Of a stretch of 64,000 nucleotides of DNA, positions 41,886 to 50,568 are shown in pieces. Origin of the DNA: JAJFJD01 sp965228425 (lineage in GTDB: Bacteria > Pseudomonadota > Alphaproteobacteria > UBA8366); NCBI GenBank assembly GCA_965228425.1, contig OZ245815.1:2790001-2854000 (forward strand). Reading direction: 5' to 3'. A model generated the notes under the pieces. The model had not been told where the DNA came from and ran no database searches. It worked only from the letters and a program-made list of their open reading frames with translations. Position 1 is the first letter of the stretch, and each line of letters begins with the position of its first letter. Both the position numbers and the translations under genes were made by a program.

Positions 41886-43462
41886 GTAAGAAGACCCCGT
41901 ATCGATTTGATCAGGGTGGGCTTGTCGATCGATTCCCGGTGCCCGACGATGCCGACTTTGATCGCACCCGCGACATTACCGGCGAATCCGATATCCTGCA
42001 TGCTTGCGCCGACTGCGGCGAGGGGTGCGCTTACTGCAAGAAAGGCGTCACCGGCACCGACCAAGTCGACCACGGAATTGGTGAAGGCCGGAATGGTTTG
42101 GACCGCTTCTCCGGCCCGCCAGGTGGCGCAACCGTCCTTGCCTAGTGTCAGCGCAAACTTTTCGCAGTTCATCTTTTTGGGCAGTGAGTCGCTGACAATC
42201 GTTGCCGGGTCGGAATACTTGTCGCGCACCGCCAACCGCGCTTCCGGTCCGTCGATGCAGACTAAGTCGGCGCGCTTGTATTTGGTAATGATGTTGAAGC
42301 CGAGATTGGCACTGTTTGTTTGCGCATTGATTGCGAGAAATCTTGCGGTATCTGAAAGCGCTTCAATTGTCGTATCGGCAATGAGTCCGTGCCCGAAATC
42401 ATTGACGATAACCACGTCGTAATCCGCCGCGCGCTCTTTGATCATGCTGTCATAACGGCGCTGCAGACGGGCGGAAAGCGGTGTATCGTCGAAATGGTAG
42501 ACCTCGAAGAGCTTTCGCAAATACGAGCGGTCGATAAATCGTACCTTCCGCGTAGTCGGCGCACCGCGCCGGCGCACGGGCATGAGCTGAACGTTCGGAC
42601 AAAGCCGTTCGAAGATTACCCTCTCGTCTTGGCTGTCATCACCGAGGCACGTCATGACATCCACTTGCTTGCATAACGCGGCGACATGATTGGCGGTTGC
42701 GACGACGCCGCCGGCGAAGGCTTCCATTTCCTCGAATCGCGTTGCAATCAGATTTTCCTTGGGCGACTTGCCCATTGGCGTGACATAGCGGTATTCGTCG
42801 ATGATCGTATCGCCCACCAACAGAACACGCAGATCGGCGGCTTTGTCGATGAATGACTGGATACGGTCCAAGCCGTTATCCGATCGCACCCGATGCAGGA
42901 AATCGCGCACTCGTGGTTCAAAGACGTCGAAATGTCGGTTCAGCAATTCCGTAGAACTGAACATGATGTCGTCGGTGAAGACGATCTGGCCGCCGTTCCT
43001 TTCGACGATTTGTCGTTCCAACAGGATTTTCCCGGTCACATCGGCGCCGGCATCCACATAGTCTGCGCCTTTTGCATAGATGGCTGGTTTTACGGTATCC
43101 AAAACTGGCCTGGCGTCCGGCGCGTTATTGATGCCGACCCAGTCGACGCAGGATAGCGCGGACAGCATTTCGGCTCGGAGATGCCCGGAAAATGCGGGTT
43201 TACCCGGTCCCTTGTTGACGAAAGCATCGGCGGTGATGGTGACGATCAATACGTCGCCGCGGCTCTTCGCTTGTTGTAAGTGGCGCACATGCCCCATGTG
43301 CAGGAGGTCGAATACGCCATGGCACAACACCACGGTCCGACCATATTCACGTTCAGTTTCCGAGATTTCCGCCAGTTCGCTGACCGTGCGAATCTTATTG
43401 TCGTCTACCGCATTCGCTTCTATTGCGGACGCGGTAGCCGGTTTCGGTAATCGGCTCCCCAT
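41882..43462 (-). CDS. Bifunctional nucleotidylyltransferase/PfkB kinase, HldE-like with swapped domains
   Basis: 526 residues. Residues about 40-175 are a cytidylyltransferase-like domain with TVVLCHGVFDLLHMGHVRHL (HxGH at H55-H58) and FTDDIMFSSTELLNRHF, as in the adenylyltransferase part of HldE. Residues about 210-526 are a PfkB/ribokinase domain with LLVGDTIIDEYRY, FAGGVVATANHVAAL, and VDLVGAGDAFLAV, the anion-hole/base motif. Canonical HldE has kinase first and adenylyltransferase second; here the order is reversed. HldE phosphorylates heptose-7-phosphate at C1 and, after dephosphorylation, makes the ADP-sugar. This protein may do the same for the local sugar. It overlaps the SDR gene by 4 bp. 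Confidence 0.9.
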   Translation of the reverse strand: MGSRLPKPATASAIEANAVDDNKIRTVSELAEISETEREYGRTVVLCHGVFDLLHMGHVRHLQQAKSRGDVLIVTITADAFVNKGPGKPAFSGHLRAEMLSALSCVDWVGINNAPDARPVLDTVKPAIYAKGADYVDAGADVTGKILLERQIVERNGGQIVFTDDIMFSSTELLNRHFDVFEPRVRDFLHRVRSDNGLDRIQSFIDKAADLRVLLVGDTIIDEYRYVTPMGKSPKENLIATRFEEMEAFAGGVVATANHVAALCKQVDVMTCLGDDSQDERVIFERLCPNVQLMPVRRRGAPTTRKVRFIDRSYLRKLFEVYHFDDTPLSARLQRRYDSMIKERAADYDVVIVNDFGHGLIADTTIEALSDTARFLAINAQTNSANLGFNIITKYKRADLVCIDGPEARLAVRDKYSDPATIVSDSLPKKMNCEKFALTLGKDGCATWRAGEAVQTIPAFTNSVVDLVGAGDAFLAVSAPLAAVGASMQDIGFAGNVAGAIKVGIVGHRESIDKPTLIKSIRGLLT

Positions 43463-43746
43463 GCGCGACCTGTATCCCCCTCAAACCCCGACGAGAGTAA
43501 TTTGCCTTTCCCAACAGGGTCAGACCTAATCGCTAACCTTAGGCATCGAATTTGGTTCCATGCAATAGACTTGGGCCTTCTCAATGGCTCCGTTCCTGGT
43601 CGACGCCAAGCATTCCCCGCTAAGTGCGCAGAATGTTAACGATTTCTGAAATTGCCGGTTGAACAGAGTGTTAGAAGGATAAAGTTGTCATTTTGGGATT
43701 TATGCAACCCAACTTGTTTCAAATCCGATGCAGTGATTCGGTTCGC
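43463..43746. other. Spacer between the glycan cluster and modC
   Basis: 284 bp without a convincing gene. It should contain the promoter of the leftward HldE-like/SDR operon and the 3' end of the mod transcript. No clear terminator hairpin or regulator site was recognised. Confidence 0.4.
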
Positions 43747-44856
43747 TCAACCGGCTTCGCTTGATCCACGATCCGCCGCACCATAGCCCAGGCTCCGGCG
43801 GTCGAAGGAGACCGCCTTGATCAGGGCGTAGATCTCATTGCCGACGTCGATATTCAGGGACGTCAACGCATGCCGCGAGATGCGCGCCCAGATGGGACAG
43901 CCGATGTCGACCAGCACGTCGACCAATGGGCCGCTGCCGTCGCCGATTTCCGTGACGGTACCGCGCAGGATGTTGAGGGTGCTAATCCCGTCGGGGGGTG
44001 TCAGCGACAATGCGACGTCGCGCGCCCGGATCCGGACCCGGAGGTCGTGACCGGTCGGCAGGTCCGTCGCTGGCACCAAGAGCGTGCCGCCGGGAAAATC
44101 GAGTTCCGTCAATTGGGTTTCCGGACGGGTCCTGGCGACTGTTACGGGGATGACGGCGCCGGCCTCGTACCGGCCGGTCAGGGGGCGCAGGTCGAGCCGG
44201 CTCATCAGGTCCTCGAGCGGGCCGACCGCGGCAACCGCGCCGTCGGACAACAGGACCAGCGTGTCGGCGAGGCGGACGATTTCGTCCGAGGAATGGCTGA
44301 CATAGACGATGGGCAGCCGCACCTCTTCGCGCAGCCGTTCGATATAGGTCAGGATTTCCGCCTTTCGCCCGGCGTCCAGCGAAGCGAGCGGTTCGTCCAT
44401 GAGCAGCAGCTTCGGTTGCGCCAGCAGCGCGCGGCCGATGGCGACGCGCTGCTTCTCGCCGCCGGACAGGGTGCCGGGTCGTCGGTCGATCAATGGATCG
44501 AGGTCCAGCAGCTTCACGATCGTCTCGAATTCGGCATTGGATAGCGCGCCGCGGCGCCCATAGACGAGATTGCGTTGGACGGTCATATGCGGGAAAAGCC
44601 GACCGTCCTGGAATACGTAGCCGAGACGCCGCTGCTCCGGCGGAATATCGATGCCGGCGTTGGAGTCGAATACGGCGGTGCCGTCGATGATGATCCGCCC
44701 GGCATTCGGCCGCTCCAGCCCGGCCAGTAGGTTGATCAGCGTCGTCTTGCCGGAACCCGACCGGCCGAAGATCGCGATCACTCCTTCGGAGTCCGCACTG
44801 AATGCGGCATTCAGGCTGAATGTTTCACGTCGGAACTGGACATCGACCTCGATCAT
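43747..44856 (-). CDS. modC: Molybdate ABC transporter ATPase ModC
   Basis: 369 residues from the ATG at 44856; the open frame extends upstream across modB but that is a shadow. The ABC ATPase has Walker A GRSGSGKT at 31-38, Q-loop YVFQDGRLF, signature LSGGEKQRVAIGRAL, Walker B KLLLMDEPLASLD and the switch His in YVSHSSDE. The C-terminal TOBE domain has VRIRARDVALSLTPPDGISTLNILRG, the pattern specific to ModC. It powers molybdate uptake with ModB. It overlaps modB by 4 bp. No modA binding-protein gene follows or precedes. Confidence 0.93.
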   Translation of the reverse strand: MIEVDVQFRRETFSLNAAFSADSEGVIAIFGRSGSGKTTLINLLAGLERPNAGRIIIDGTAVFDSNAGIDIPPEQRRLGYVFQDGRLFPHMTVQRNLVYGRRGALSNAEFETIVKLLDLDPLIDRRPGTLSGGEKQRVAIGRALLAQPKLLLMDEPLASLDAGRKAEILTYIERLREEVRLPIVYVSHSSDEIVRLADTLVLLSDGAVAAVGPLEDLMSRLDLRPLTGRYEAGAVIPVTVARTRPETQLTELDFPGGTLLVPATDLPTGHDLRVRIRARDVALSLTPPDGISTLNILRGTVTEIGDGSGPLVDVLVDIGCPIWARISRHALTSLNIDVGNEIYALIKAVSFDRRSLGYGAADRGSSEAG

Positions 44857-45563
44857 GGCCGTGCGCCCTCCGGGCTGCCGATCCGGGCCTTGAGCCGGCG
44901 GGCCATCCATTCGGAGGCGATCAGCGCGGCGACCGCGATGGCGATCGTCAGGATGGCGAGCCGGGCGGCGGCGGCTTCGCCGTCCGGTGTCTGCGTCAAT
45001 GTGTAGAGCGCTAGCGGCAGCGTCTGCGTTTCGCCCGGAATGTTGGAGACGAAGGTGATCGTCGCGCCGAACTCGCCGAGCGCGCGGGCGAAAGCCAGGA
45101 CCATGCCGGCCAGAATGCCGGGCGCCATCAGGGGGAGCGTTACCGTCAGGAAAACCCGGCCACGCCCGGCGCCGAGGGTACGGGCCGCGGATTCCAAGCC
45201 CCGGTCGACCGCCTCCAGCGACAATCGCATGGCTCGGACCATCAGCGGAAACGCCATGACCGCTGCCGCCAGTGCAGCACCCTTCCAGGTAAACGCGACC
45301 GAGACGCCCAATGTGTCGTAGAGCCAGCCGCCGACGACGCCCCGGCGGCCCATGACGACCAACAGCAAATAGCCGACCACGACCGGCGGCAGCACGAGCG
45401 GCAGGTGAATTGCCGCATCGACGATGGCCTTGCCGGGAAAATGTGTCCGGGCGAGCAGCCAAGCCGCGGCGAGGCCGAGCGGAAGGGAGCAGACCGTGGC
45501 GACCGCCGCCACGCGAAGGCTCAGCAGGAGCGCTTCGAACTCTAGGGGGGACAGGAGCGGCAT
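44853..45563 (-). CDS. modB: Molybdate ABC transporter permease ModB
   Basis: 236 residues with five to six membrane helices. The permease EAA loop is AARTLGAGRGRVFLTVTLPLMAPGI, and FARALGEFGATITFVSNIPGETQTLPLALYT is the highly conserved ModB/CysT C-terminal region. The length fits ModB. It forms a homodimeric channel energised by ModC. The gene starts 15 bp after the hisI stop, so hisI, modB and modC appear to be one transcript. The binding protein ModA that would deliver molybdate is not in the window. Confidence 0.93.
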   Translation of the reverse strand: MPLLSPLEFEALLLSLRVAAVATVCSLPLGLAAAWLLARTHFPGKAIVDAAIHLPLVLPPVVVGYLLLVVMGRRGVVGGWLYDTLGVSVAFTWKGAALAAAVMAFPLMVRAMRLSLEAVDRGLESAARTLGAGRGRVFLTVTLPLMAPGILAGMVLAFARALGEFGATITFVSNIPGETQTLPLALYTLTQTPDGEAAAARLAILTIAIAVAALIASEWMARRLKARIGSPEGARP

Positions 45564-45578
45564 TGCCGGGGCTGCGGC

Positions 45579-45962
45579 CTAACCGCCGTATAGGTCTTTC
45601 GGATCGACCTCGGGCTCGGCGATGGTATCGAGTGCGCCATCGCGCGCGGCGCGGAAGAAGCAGTTCCGGCGGCCGGTGTGGCAGGCGACGCCGGTCTGGT
45701 CGACCAGCAACAGGATGCTGTCGCCGTCGCAGTCCAGCCTCAACTCCTTGAGAGCCTGTGTCTGGCCCGAGGATTCGCCCTTGCGCCAAAGCTGTTGCCG
45801 GGACCGCGACCAATAGCAGACCTGATTGGTGGTCAAGGTTTCGGTCAGGGCGTCCGCGTTCATCCAGGCGACCATGAGCACTTCGCCGGTGTCATGCTGC
45901 TGGGCGATCGCCAGCACCAACCCGTCCTTGTCGAACTTAATCTCGTCGAGTATCGCCTGCAT
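45579..45962 (-). CDS. hisI: Phosphoribosyl-AMP cyclohydrolase HisI
   Basis: 127 residues, the normal length of the stand-alone enzyme without the HisE domain. Conserved blocks are VAWMNADALTETLTTNQVCYWSRSRQQLWRKGESSG, and RLDCDGDSILLLVDQTGVACHTGRRNCFF, which carries the Mg/Zn-binding Asp and Cys residues. It opens the ring of phosphoribosyl-AMP in histidine synthesis, in the cytoplasm. No other his gene is here. It sits between metC and modB on the same strand, 15 bp from each neighbour, an unusual pairing with a molybdate transporter. Confidence 0.95.
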   Translation of the reverse strand: MQAILDEIKFDKDGLVLAIAQQHDTGEVLMVAWMNADALTETLTTNQVCYWSRSRQQLWRKGESSGQTQALKELRLDCDGDSILLLVDQTGVACHTGRRNCFFRAARDGALDTIAEPEVDPKDLYGG

Positions 45963-45977
45963 CGTCGCTCTACGGCG

Positions 45978-47138
45978 TCAGGCCGCGTTCAAGCGGTCGA
46001 AGCCAGCCTCCAAGTCATCTATCAGGTCTTCCGGATCTTCCAATCCTACGTGAATTCGCAGGAGTTGTCCGTCCGTTTTCCATGTTGTCGCGGTCCGGTT
46101 GTCCGCCGGCCAGGCGGGGATCAACAGGCTCTCGTAACCGCCCCAACTCGACCCCATACCGTACAGCTTCCAGCTGTCCATCATGGCGGAAATTTTCCTG
46201 CGGTCCTCGGTGTTGATGACGAAGCCGAACAGCCCGCTGGCGCCGGTAAAATCGCGCTTCCACAACTCGTGGCCGGGATCGTCGGGCAAAGCGGGATGGA
46301 GCACCCGCGTGACCTCCGGCCGATCCTGCAGCCATTTGGCGACCGTCACCGCGCTTTCGTAGTGCCGCGGCATCCGCACGCCGATCGACCGCAGGCCGCG
46401 CAGGGCGAGGGTAACGTCGTCGGGCGACGCGAAGTTGCCGAACAATCCGGCGATGGTCTTCAGGCGATCATAGGTCTTCTCGTTGCAGATCATCGCGCCC
46501 ATCATCAGGTCCGAATGGCCGCCCACATATTTCGTGATCGCGTGAACCGAGATATCTGCACCGAGGGACAGCGGCTTGAGGTAGTAGCCGCCGCTCCACG
46601 TGTTATCGATCATGACGACCGCGCCGACCTTGTGCGCCTCCTTCGAAATCGCCGGAATATCCTGCACCTCGAAGGTGTGGCTGCCGGGCGACTCCGTCCA
46701 AACCACCGTCGTGTTGTCGCGCAGCAGATCCTTGATGCCGGCCCCGATCGACGGATCGTAGTATTCGGTTTCCACACCCAGGTTGGCGAGGACCTGGTTG
46801 CAGAAATTCCGGGTCGGTGCGTAGGTCGAATCCGTCACCAGCACATGATCGCCGCTTTTCACGAAGGCCATCAGTGCCATCGTGATCGCCTGCAGGCCCG
46901 AGGGCGCCAGCACCGTATTATGGCCGCCTTCCAGCGCGGTCAGCGCTTCTTCCAACGCGAAACTCGTCGGGGTACCGCGCAGCGCGTAGCGGATTTTCAC
47001 CGACGGATCGGCGCGGTTCGCAAACTGTTCCATCGTCGGGAACAGGATCGTCGAGGCGCGATAGACGGGAACGTTCACCGCCCCGTTATGCTCAGACGGG
47101 TGGCGGCCGGCATGGGCCAGTTTGGTGTGTTCTTTCAT
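45978..47138 (-). CDS. metC: Cystathionine beta-lyase (MetC-like Cys/Met PLP enzyme)
   Basis: 386 residues from the ATG at 47138. It is a fold-type I PLP enzyme of the Cys/Met metabolism family: YRASTILFPTMEQF, APSGLQAITMALMAFVKSGDHVLVTDSTY, DNTWSGGYYLKPLSLGADISVHAITKYVGGHSD with the PLP lysine K203, and SWGGYESLLIP. The SWGG(Y/F)ES box and the ITKY context point to cystathionine beta-lyase rather than gamma-synthase. It cleaves cystathionine to homocysteine, pyruvate and ammonia. It is divergent from the LhgO-like gene, and hisI follows 15 bp downstream. Confidence 0.9.
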   Translation of the reverse strand: MKEHTKLAHAGRHPSEHNGAVNVPVYRASTILFPTMEQFANRADPSVKIRYALRGTPTSFALEEALTALEGGHNTVLAPSGLQAITMALMAFVKSGDHVLVTDSTYAPTRNFCNQVLANLGVETEYYDPSIGAGIKDLLRDNTTVVWTESPGSHTFEVQDIPAISKEAHKVGAVVMIDNTWSGGYYLKPLSLGADISVHAITKYVGGHSDLMMGAMICNEKTYDRLKTIAGLFGNFASPDDVTLALRGLRSIGVRMPRHYESAVTVAKWLQDRPEVTRVLHPALPDDPGHELWKRDFTGASGLFGFVINTEDRRKISAMMDSWKLYGMGSSWGGYESLLIPAWPADNRTATTWKTDGQLLRIHVGLEDPEDLIDDLEAGFDRLNAA

Positions 47139-47248
47139 AATCCCAGCTTTTCGGTTTATATCACGCCGGTGTCGGCGGTTACGGTGCAGGAATACATATT
47201 CAAGCACCCTTCGACACAGCGGGCCAGCGGGATTTTCCAAGGACAGGC

Positions 47249-48367
47249 ATGAGTACAGCACCAGTAGAAGACGTGGAATGCGTAGTCATCGGCGCCGGGG
47301 TCGTCGGATTGGCGGCGGCGCGAGCCCTGGCGATGGCGGGACGCGAGGTCATCGTGCTCGAGGCGGAAGACATGATCGGGTCGATCACCAGCGCCCGCAA
47401 CAGCGAGGTGATCCACGCCGGTATCTACTATCCCGCCGGGAGCCTGAAAGCGCGGGTCTGCGTCGAGGGCCGCAAATGGCTCTACGGCTACTGCGCCGAG
47501 CGCGGCATCCCGCACAAGCAATGCGGCAAGCTGATCGTCGCGACCGAGGAGAGCCAGATCGAAACCCTCGAGGGTATCCGCGCGCATGCGGCGGCCAACG
47601 GCGTGGATAATCTGGATTTTCTGCGCGCCAACGAGGCAATCGCGATGGAGCCGGAGCTTCATTGCGTGGCGGCGCTGCTGTCGCCGTCGACCGGCATCAT
47701 CGACAGCCATAGCCTGATGCTGGCCTATCAAGGGGACGCGGAAGACCACGGTGCGATGATCGCCTTCCTAAGCCCGGTCGAAAGCGCGTCGATCGGCGAT
47801 CAAGGGATCGTTCTGGACGTCGGCGGGGCCGAGCCGATGCGCTTGCGGTGCCACGAGGTGGTCAACAGCGCCGGCCTGTTCGCGCCGCAGCTGGCGCGCA
47901 AGATGGCGGGATTTCCGGCGGACAAGGTCCCGCAGCCGCATTTCGCGAAGGGCAATTACTATTCCCTGCAAGGCAAGTCGCCGTTCAGCCGGCTGGTTTA
48001 TCCGGTGCCTCGGGACGGCGGGCTCGGCGTTCACATCACGGTGGATCTGGGCGGGCAGGCGCGTTTCGGTCCGGACGTCGAGTGGATCGAGGAGATCGAC
48101 TACGACGTGGATCCGTCGCGCTGTGATGGCTTCTATGAGGCCGTGCGGCACTACTGGCCGGGGTTGCCCGACGATTCCCTGACACCGGATTATTCCGGCA
48201 TCAGGCCGAAGATCCACGGTCCCGGCGAGCCGCAGCCGGACTTCATGGTGCAAGGCCCCAAGGACCACGGCGTGCCCGGGTTGGTGAACCTGTTCGGCAT
48301 CGAATCGCCGGGGCTGACCAGTTCCAAACCGATTGCCGACCGCGTGGTAGAGTTGCTGAACGGCTAA
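47249..48367 (+). CDS. FAD-dependent oxidoreductase, L-2-hydroxyglutarate oxidase-like
   Basis: 372 residues of the DAO family. The FAD-binding GxGxxG is VVIGAGVVGLAAARALAMAGREVIVLEAED at residues 11-40. SARNSEVIHAGIYYPAGSLKARVCVEG is the conserved LhgO/YgaF region with the H(A/S)G(I/L)YY.PGS motif, and IRPKIHGPGEPQPDFM and GIESPGLTSS follow near the C-terminus. The nearest known activity is oxidation of L-2-hydroxyglutarate or a similar 2-hydroxyacid to the 2-oxoacid. It heads a run of catabolic-looking genes on the plus strand and is 18 bp before the BKACE gene. Confidence 0.88.
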   Translation: MSTAPVEDVECVVIGAGVVGLAAARALAMAGREVIVLEAEDMIGSITSARNSEVIHAGIYYPAGSLKARVCVEGRKWLYGYCAERGIPHKQCGKLIVATEESQIETLEGIRAHAAANGVDNLDFLRANEAIAMEPELHCVAALLSPSTGIIDSHSLMLAYQGDAEDHGAMIAFLSPVESASIGDQGIVLDVGGAEPMRLRCHEVVNSAGLFAPQLARKMAGFPADKVPQPHFAKGNYYSLQGKSPFSRLVYPVPRDGGLGVHITVDLGGQARFGPDVEWIEEIDYDVDPSRCDGFYEAVRHYWPGLPDDSLTPDYSGIRPKIHGPGEPQPDFMVQGPKDHGVPGLVNLFGIESPGLTSSKPIADRVVELLNG

Positions 48368-48385
48368 CCAAAGGGGAGCGGCATC

Positions 48386-49324
48386 ATGACGGGCGGAACG
48401 AAAAAGGTCATCATCAGTTGCGCGGTAACCGGTGCGATCCATACGCCCAGCATGTCCGACGCCTTGCCGATCACGCCGGACGAGATCGCGCGCCAGAGCA
48501 TCGATGCGGCGGAGGCGGGGGCCGCGATCATCCATCTGCACGCCCGCGACCCGAAGACCGGCGAGCCGACGCCCAATCCTGATGTCTTCATGGACTTCCT
48601 GCCTCGGATCAAGCAGTCGAGCGGCGCCGTGGTGAACGTAACGACCGGCGGCGGTCTCAACATGTCCCTGGAAGAACGGCTCGCCGCGCCGATGAAGGCG
48701 AAGCCCGAGATGTGCTCGCTGAACATGGGATCGATGAACTTCGGGATCTATCCGGCGGCCGACAAGATTTCCGACTGGAAACACGCGTGGGAAGAACCCT
48801 ATCTGCGCGGTACCGACGATTTCATCTTTCGCAATACTTTCCGTGATATCGAGCGCATCCTTCGCGAGCTGGGCGAGACTCACGGGACCCGGTTCGAGTT
48901 CGAATGCTACGACATTGGGCATCTCTACAATCTGGCGCATTTCGTGGACCGGGGCCTGGTGAAGCCGCCGTTCTTCGTGCAGTCGATCTTCGGCATCCTA
49001 GGCGGCATAGGCGCGGAGCTGGACAACCTTCTGTTCGCACGCCGGACCGCCGATCGGTTGTTCGGCGACGACTATGTCTGGTCGGTTCTGGCGGCGGGAA
49101 GGCATCAGATGTCCTTCTGTACCAACGCGGCGATGCTGGGCGGCAGCGTCCGCGTGGGGCTGGAGGACAGCCTATACATCGCGAAGGGCCAGATGGCCGA
49201 GAACAACGCGCAGCAGGTCGCGAAAATCCGCCGCATCGTCGAGGAACTGTCGCTCGACGTCGCGACCCCGGATGAAGCCCGGGGCATGCTGGCGCTCAAG
49301 GGCGGCGACAACGTCGGCTTCTAG
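48386..49324 (+). CDS. Beta-keto acid cleavage enzyme (BKACE, DUF849)
   Basis: 312 residues. The N-terminus KKVIISCAVTGAIHTPSMSDALPITPDEIA and IIHLHARDPKTGEPT (the Zn-binding HxH) are the family's signature. FVDRGLVKPPFFVQSIFGILGG and GGSVRVGLEDSLYIAKGQMAENNAQQV give the remaining substrate and metal residues. BKACE enzymes split a beta-keto acid with acetyl-CoA into a CoA ester and acetoacetate; the first known one acts in lysine fermentation (Kce), but members use many substrates including dehydrocarnitine. It follows the LhgO-like oxidase by 18 bp. Confidence 0.93.
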   Translation: MTGGTKKVIISCAVTGAIHTPSMSDALPITPDEIARQSIDAAEAGAAIIHLHARDPKTGEPTPNPDVFMDFLPRIKQSSGAVVNVTTGGGLNMSLEERLAAPMKAKPEMCSLNMGSMNFGIYPAADKISDWKHAWEEPYLRGTDDFIFRNTFRDIERILRELGETHGTRFEFECYDIGHLYNLAHFVDRGLVKPPFFVQSIFGILGGIGAELDNLLFARRTADRLFGDDYVWSVLAAGRHQMSFCTNAAMLGGSVRVGLEDSLYIAKGQMAENNAQQVAKIRRIVEELSLDVATPDEARGMLALKGGDNVGF

Positions 49325-49429
49325 CCGTTCAGAATTGCAGATCGTCTATGCGGAGGATTTTGCCGCCGTGCGCCGCTGCCCGCCGTATAGTGGCGTCTGG
49401 ATCAAGCGGAGCAAGCGCGGAAAACCGAT

Positions 49430-50461
49430 ATGCATGACTTCTATTCCGATACCAAGAGCAAGCCGACGATGGCCATGCGGGAATCGGTCCTACAGGCGGA
49501 TGTCGGGGACGAACAGAAGGATGAAGACCCCACGACGCTCGCTTTATGCGATCGGGTCGCGGCGCTGCTGGGCAAGCAAGCGGCGATTTACCTGCCGTCG
49601 GGCACCATGTGCAACGAGATCGCGCTCCGCGTTCACACCCGGCCCGGCGACGAAGTCATCTGCGAGCGGTCCTGCCACATCATCGGGTTCGAGACCGGCG
49701 GGCCGGCGGCGATCAGCGGCGTCATGATGCATCCCATCGACGGGATCAACGGGATCTTCGAAGCCGATCAGGTGGCGGAGGCGATCCGCCCGACCTCGCG
49801 CTACATGCCGGAAACGCGGTTGGTTTGCGTCGAGCAGACCGCCAATATGGGCGGCGGCGCCGTTTGGCCGCTGGAGAAGATCAGAAAAGTCGCCGCGGTC
49901 GCGAAGAATGCCGGGATCGCCACGCATATGGACGGCGCACGGTTGATGAACGCGGCGGTGAAATCGGAGATCCCCGCGAAGGAGTGGGCGGATGGTTTCG
50001 ATTCCTGCTGGATCGACTTTTCCAAGGGCCTCGGCGCACCGGTGGGCGCGGTGCTGGCCGGATCGGCGGAATTCATCGGCCGCGCATGGCGCATCAAACA
50101 GCAGATTGGCGGCGCCATGCGGCAGTCTGGCATCCTCGCGGCGATGTGCCTGTACGCGCTCGATCACCACGTGGACCGCCTCGCGGACGATCACCGTTTG
50201 GCGGCGTCGATCGCTGGCCGTATCTCAGAGCTGGAAGGTGTGGAGGCGGTGAAGCCGGTGGAAACAAACATCGTTATCTTCGACCTGTCGCCGGCGGTGC
50301 CGGACGCGACCCATCTGGTCGAGCTGATGAAAGCGGACGGCGTTCTCACCGGGGCGTTCGGCGAACGCCGGATTCGGATCGTGACGCATCTGGATGTCGA
50401 TGCTGCGGCCGCGGATGCGCTGTGCGCGAGCCTTGAGAAACATCTCTCCGCATCAAGTTAG
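49430..50461 (+). CDS. ltaE: Low-specificity L-threonine aldolase
   Basis: 343 residues of fold-type I PLP enzymes. It starts DFYSDTKSKPTMAMRESVLQADVGDE, the family's D..SD....P...M..A...A.VGD(D) opening. ATHMDGARLMNAAVKS holds the PLP-ring Asp, and DFSKGLGAPVGAVLAGS includes Schiff-base K199. Threonine aldolase cleaves threonine or allo-threonine to glycine and acetaldehyde. The gene is on the same strand as the BKACE gene, 105 bp later. Related beta-hydroxy amino acids could also be its substrates. Confidence 0.93.
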   Translation: MHDFYSDTKSKPTMAMRESVLQADVGDEQKDEDPTTLALCDRVAALLGKQAAIYLPSGTMCNEIALRVHTRPGDEVICERSCHIIGFETGGPAAISGVMMHPIDGINGIFEADQVAEAIRPTSRYMPETRLVCVEQTANMGGGAVWPLEKIRKVAAVAKNAGIATHMDGARLMNAAVKSEIPAKEWADGFDSCWIDFSKGLGAPVGAVLAGSAEFIGRAWRIKQQIGGAMRQSGILAAMCLYALDHHVDRLADDHRLAASIAGRISELEGVEAVKPVETNIVIFDLSPAVPDATHLVELMKADGVLTGAFGERRIRIVTHLDVDAAAADALCASLEKHLSASS

Positions 50462-50568
50462 ACCGGCCTCGGCTGACATCGGTCGCGTACATAGGATACT
50501 CTTGGGGTTCAACGTTGCGTCGGCATGTCCGTCCTACGGCTGCCCGATGAAGTTATGAGGAGCATCCT

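Noticed and set aside
43747..45813. 688-codon frame as one protein
   Set aside because: Only the part from 44856 is ModC; the N-terminal half is an Arg-rich shadow of modB and hisI.
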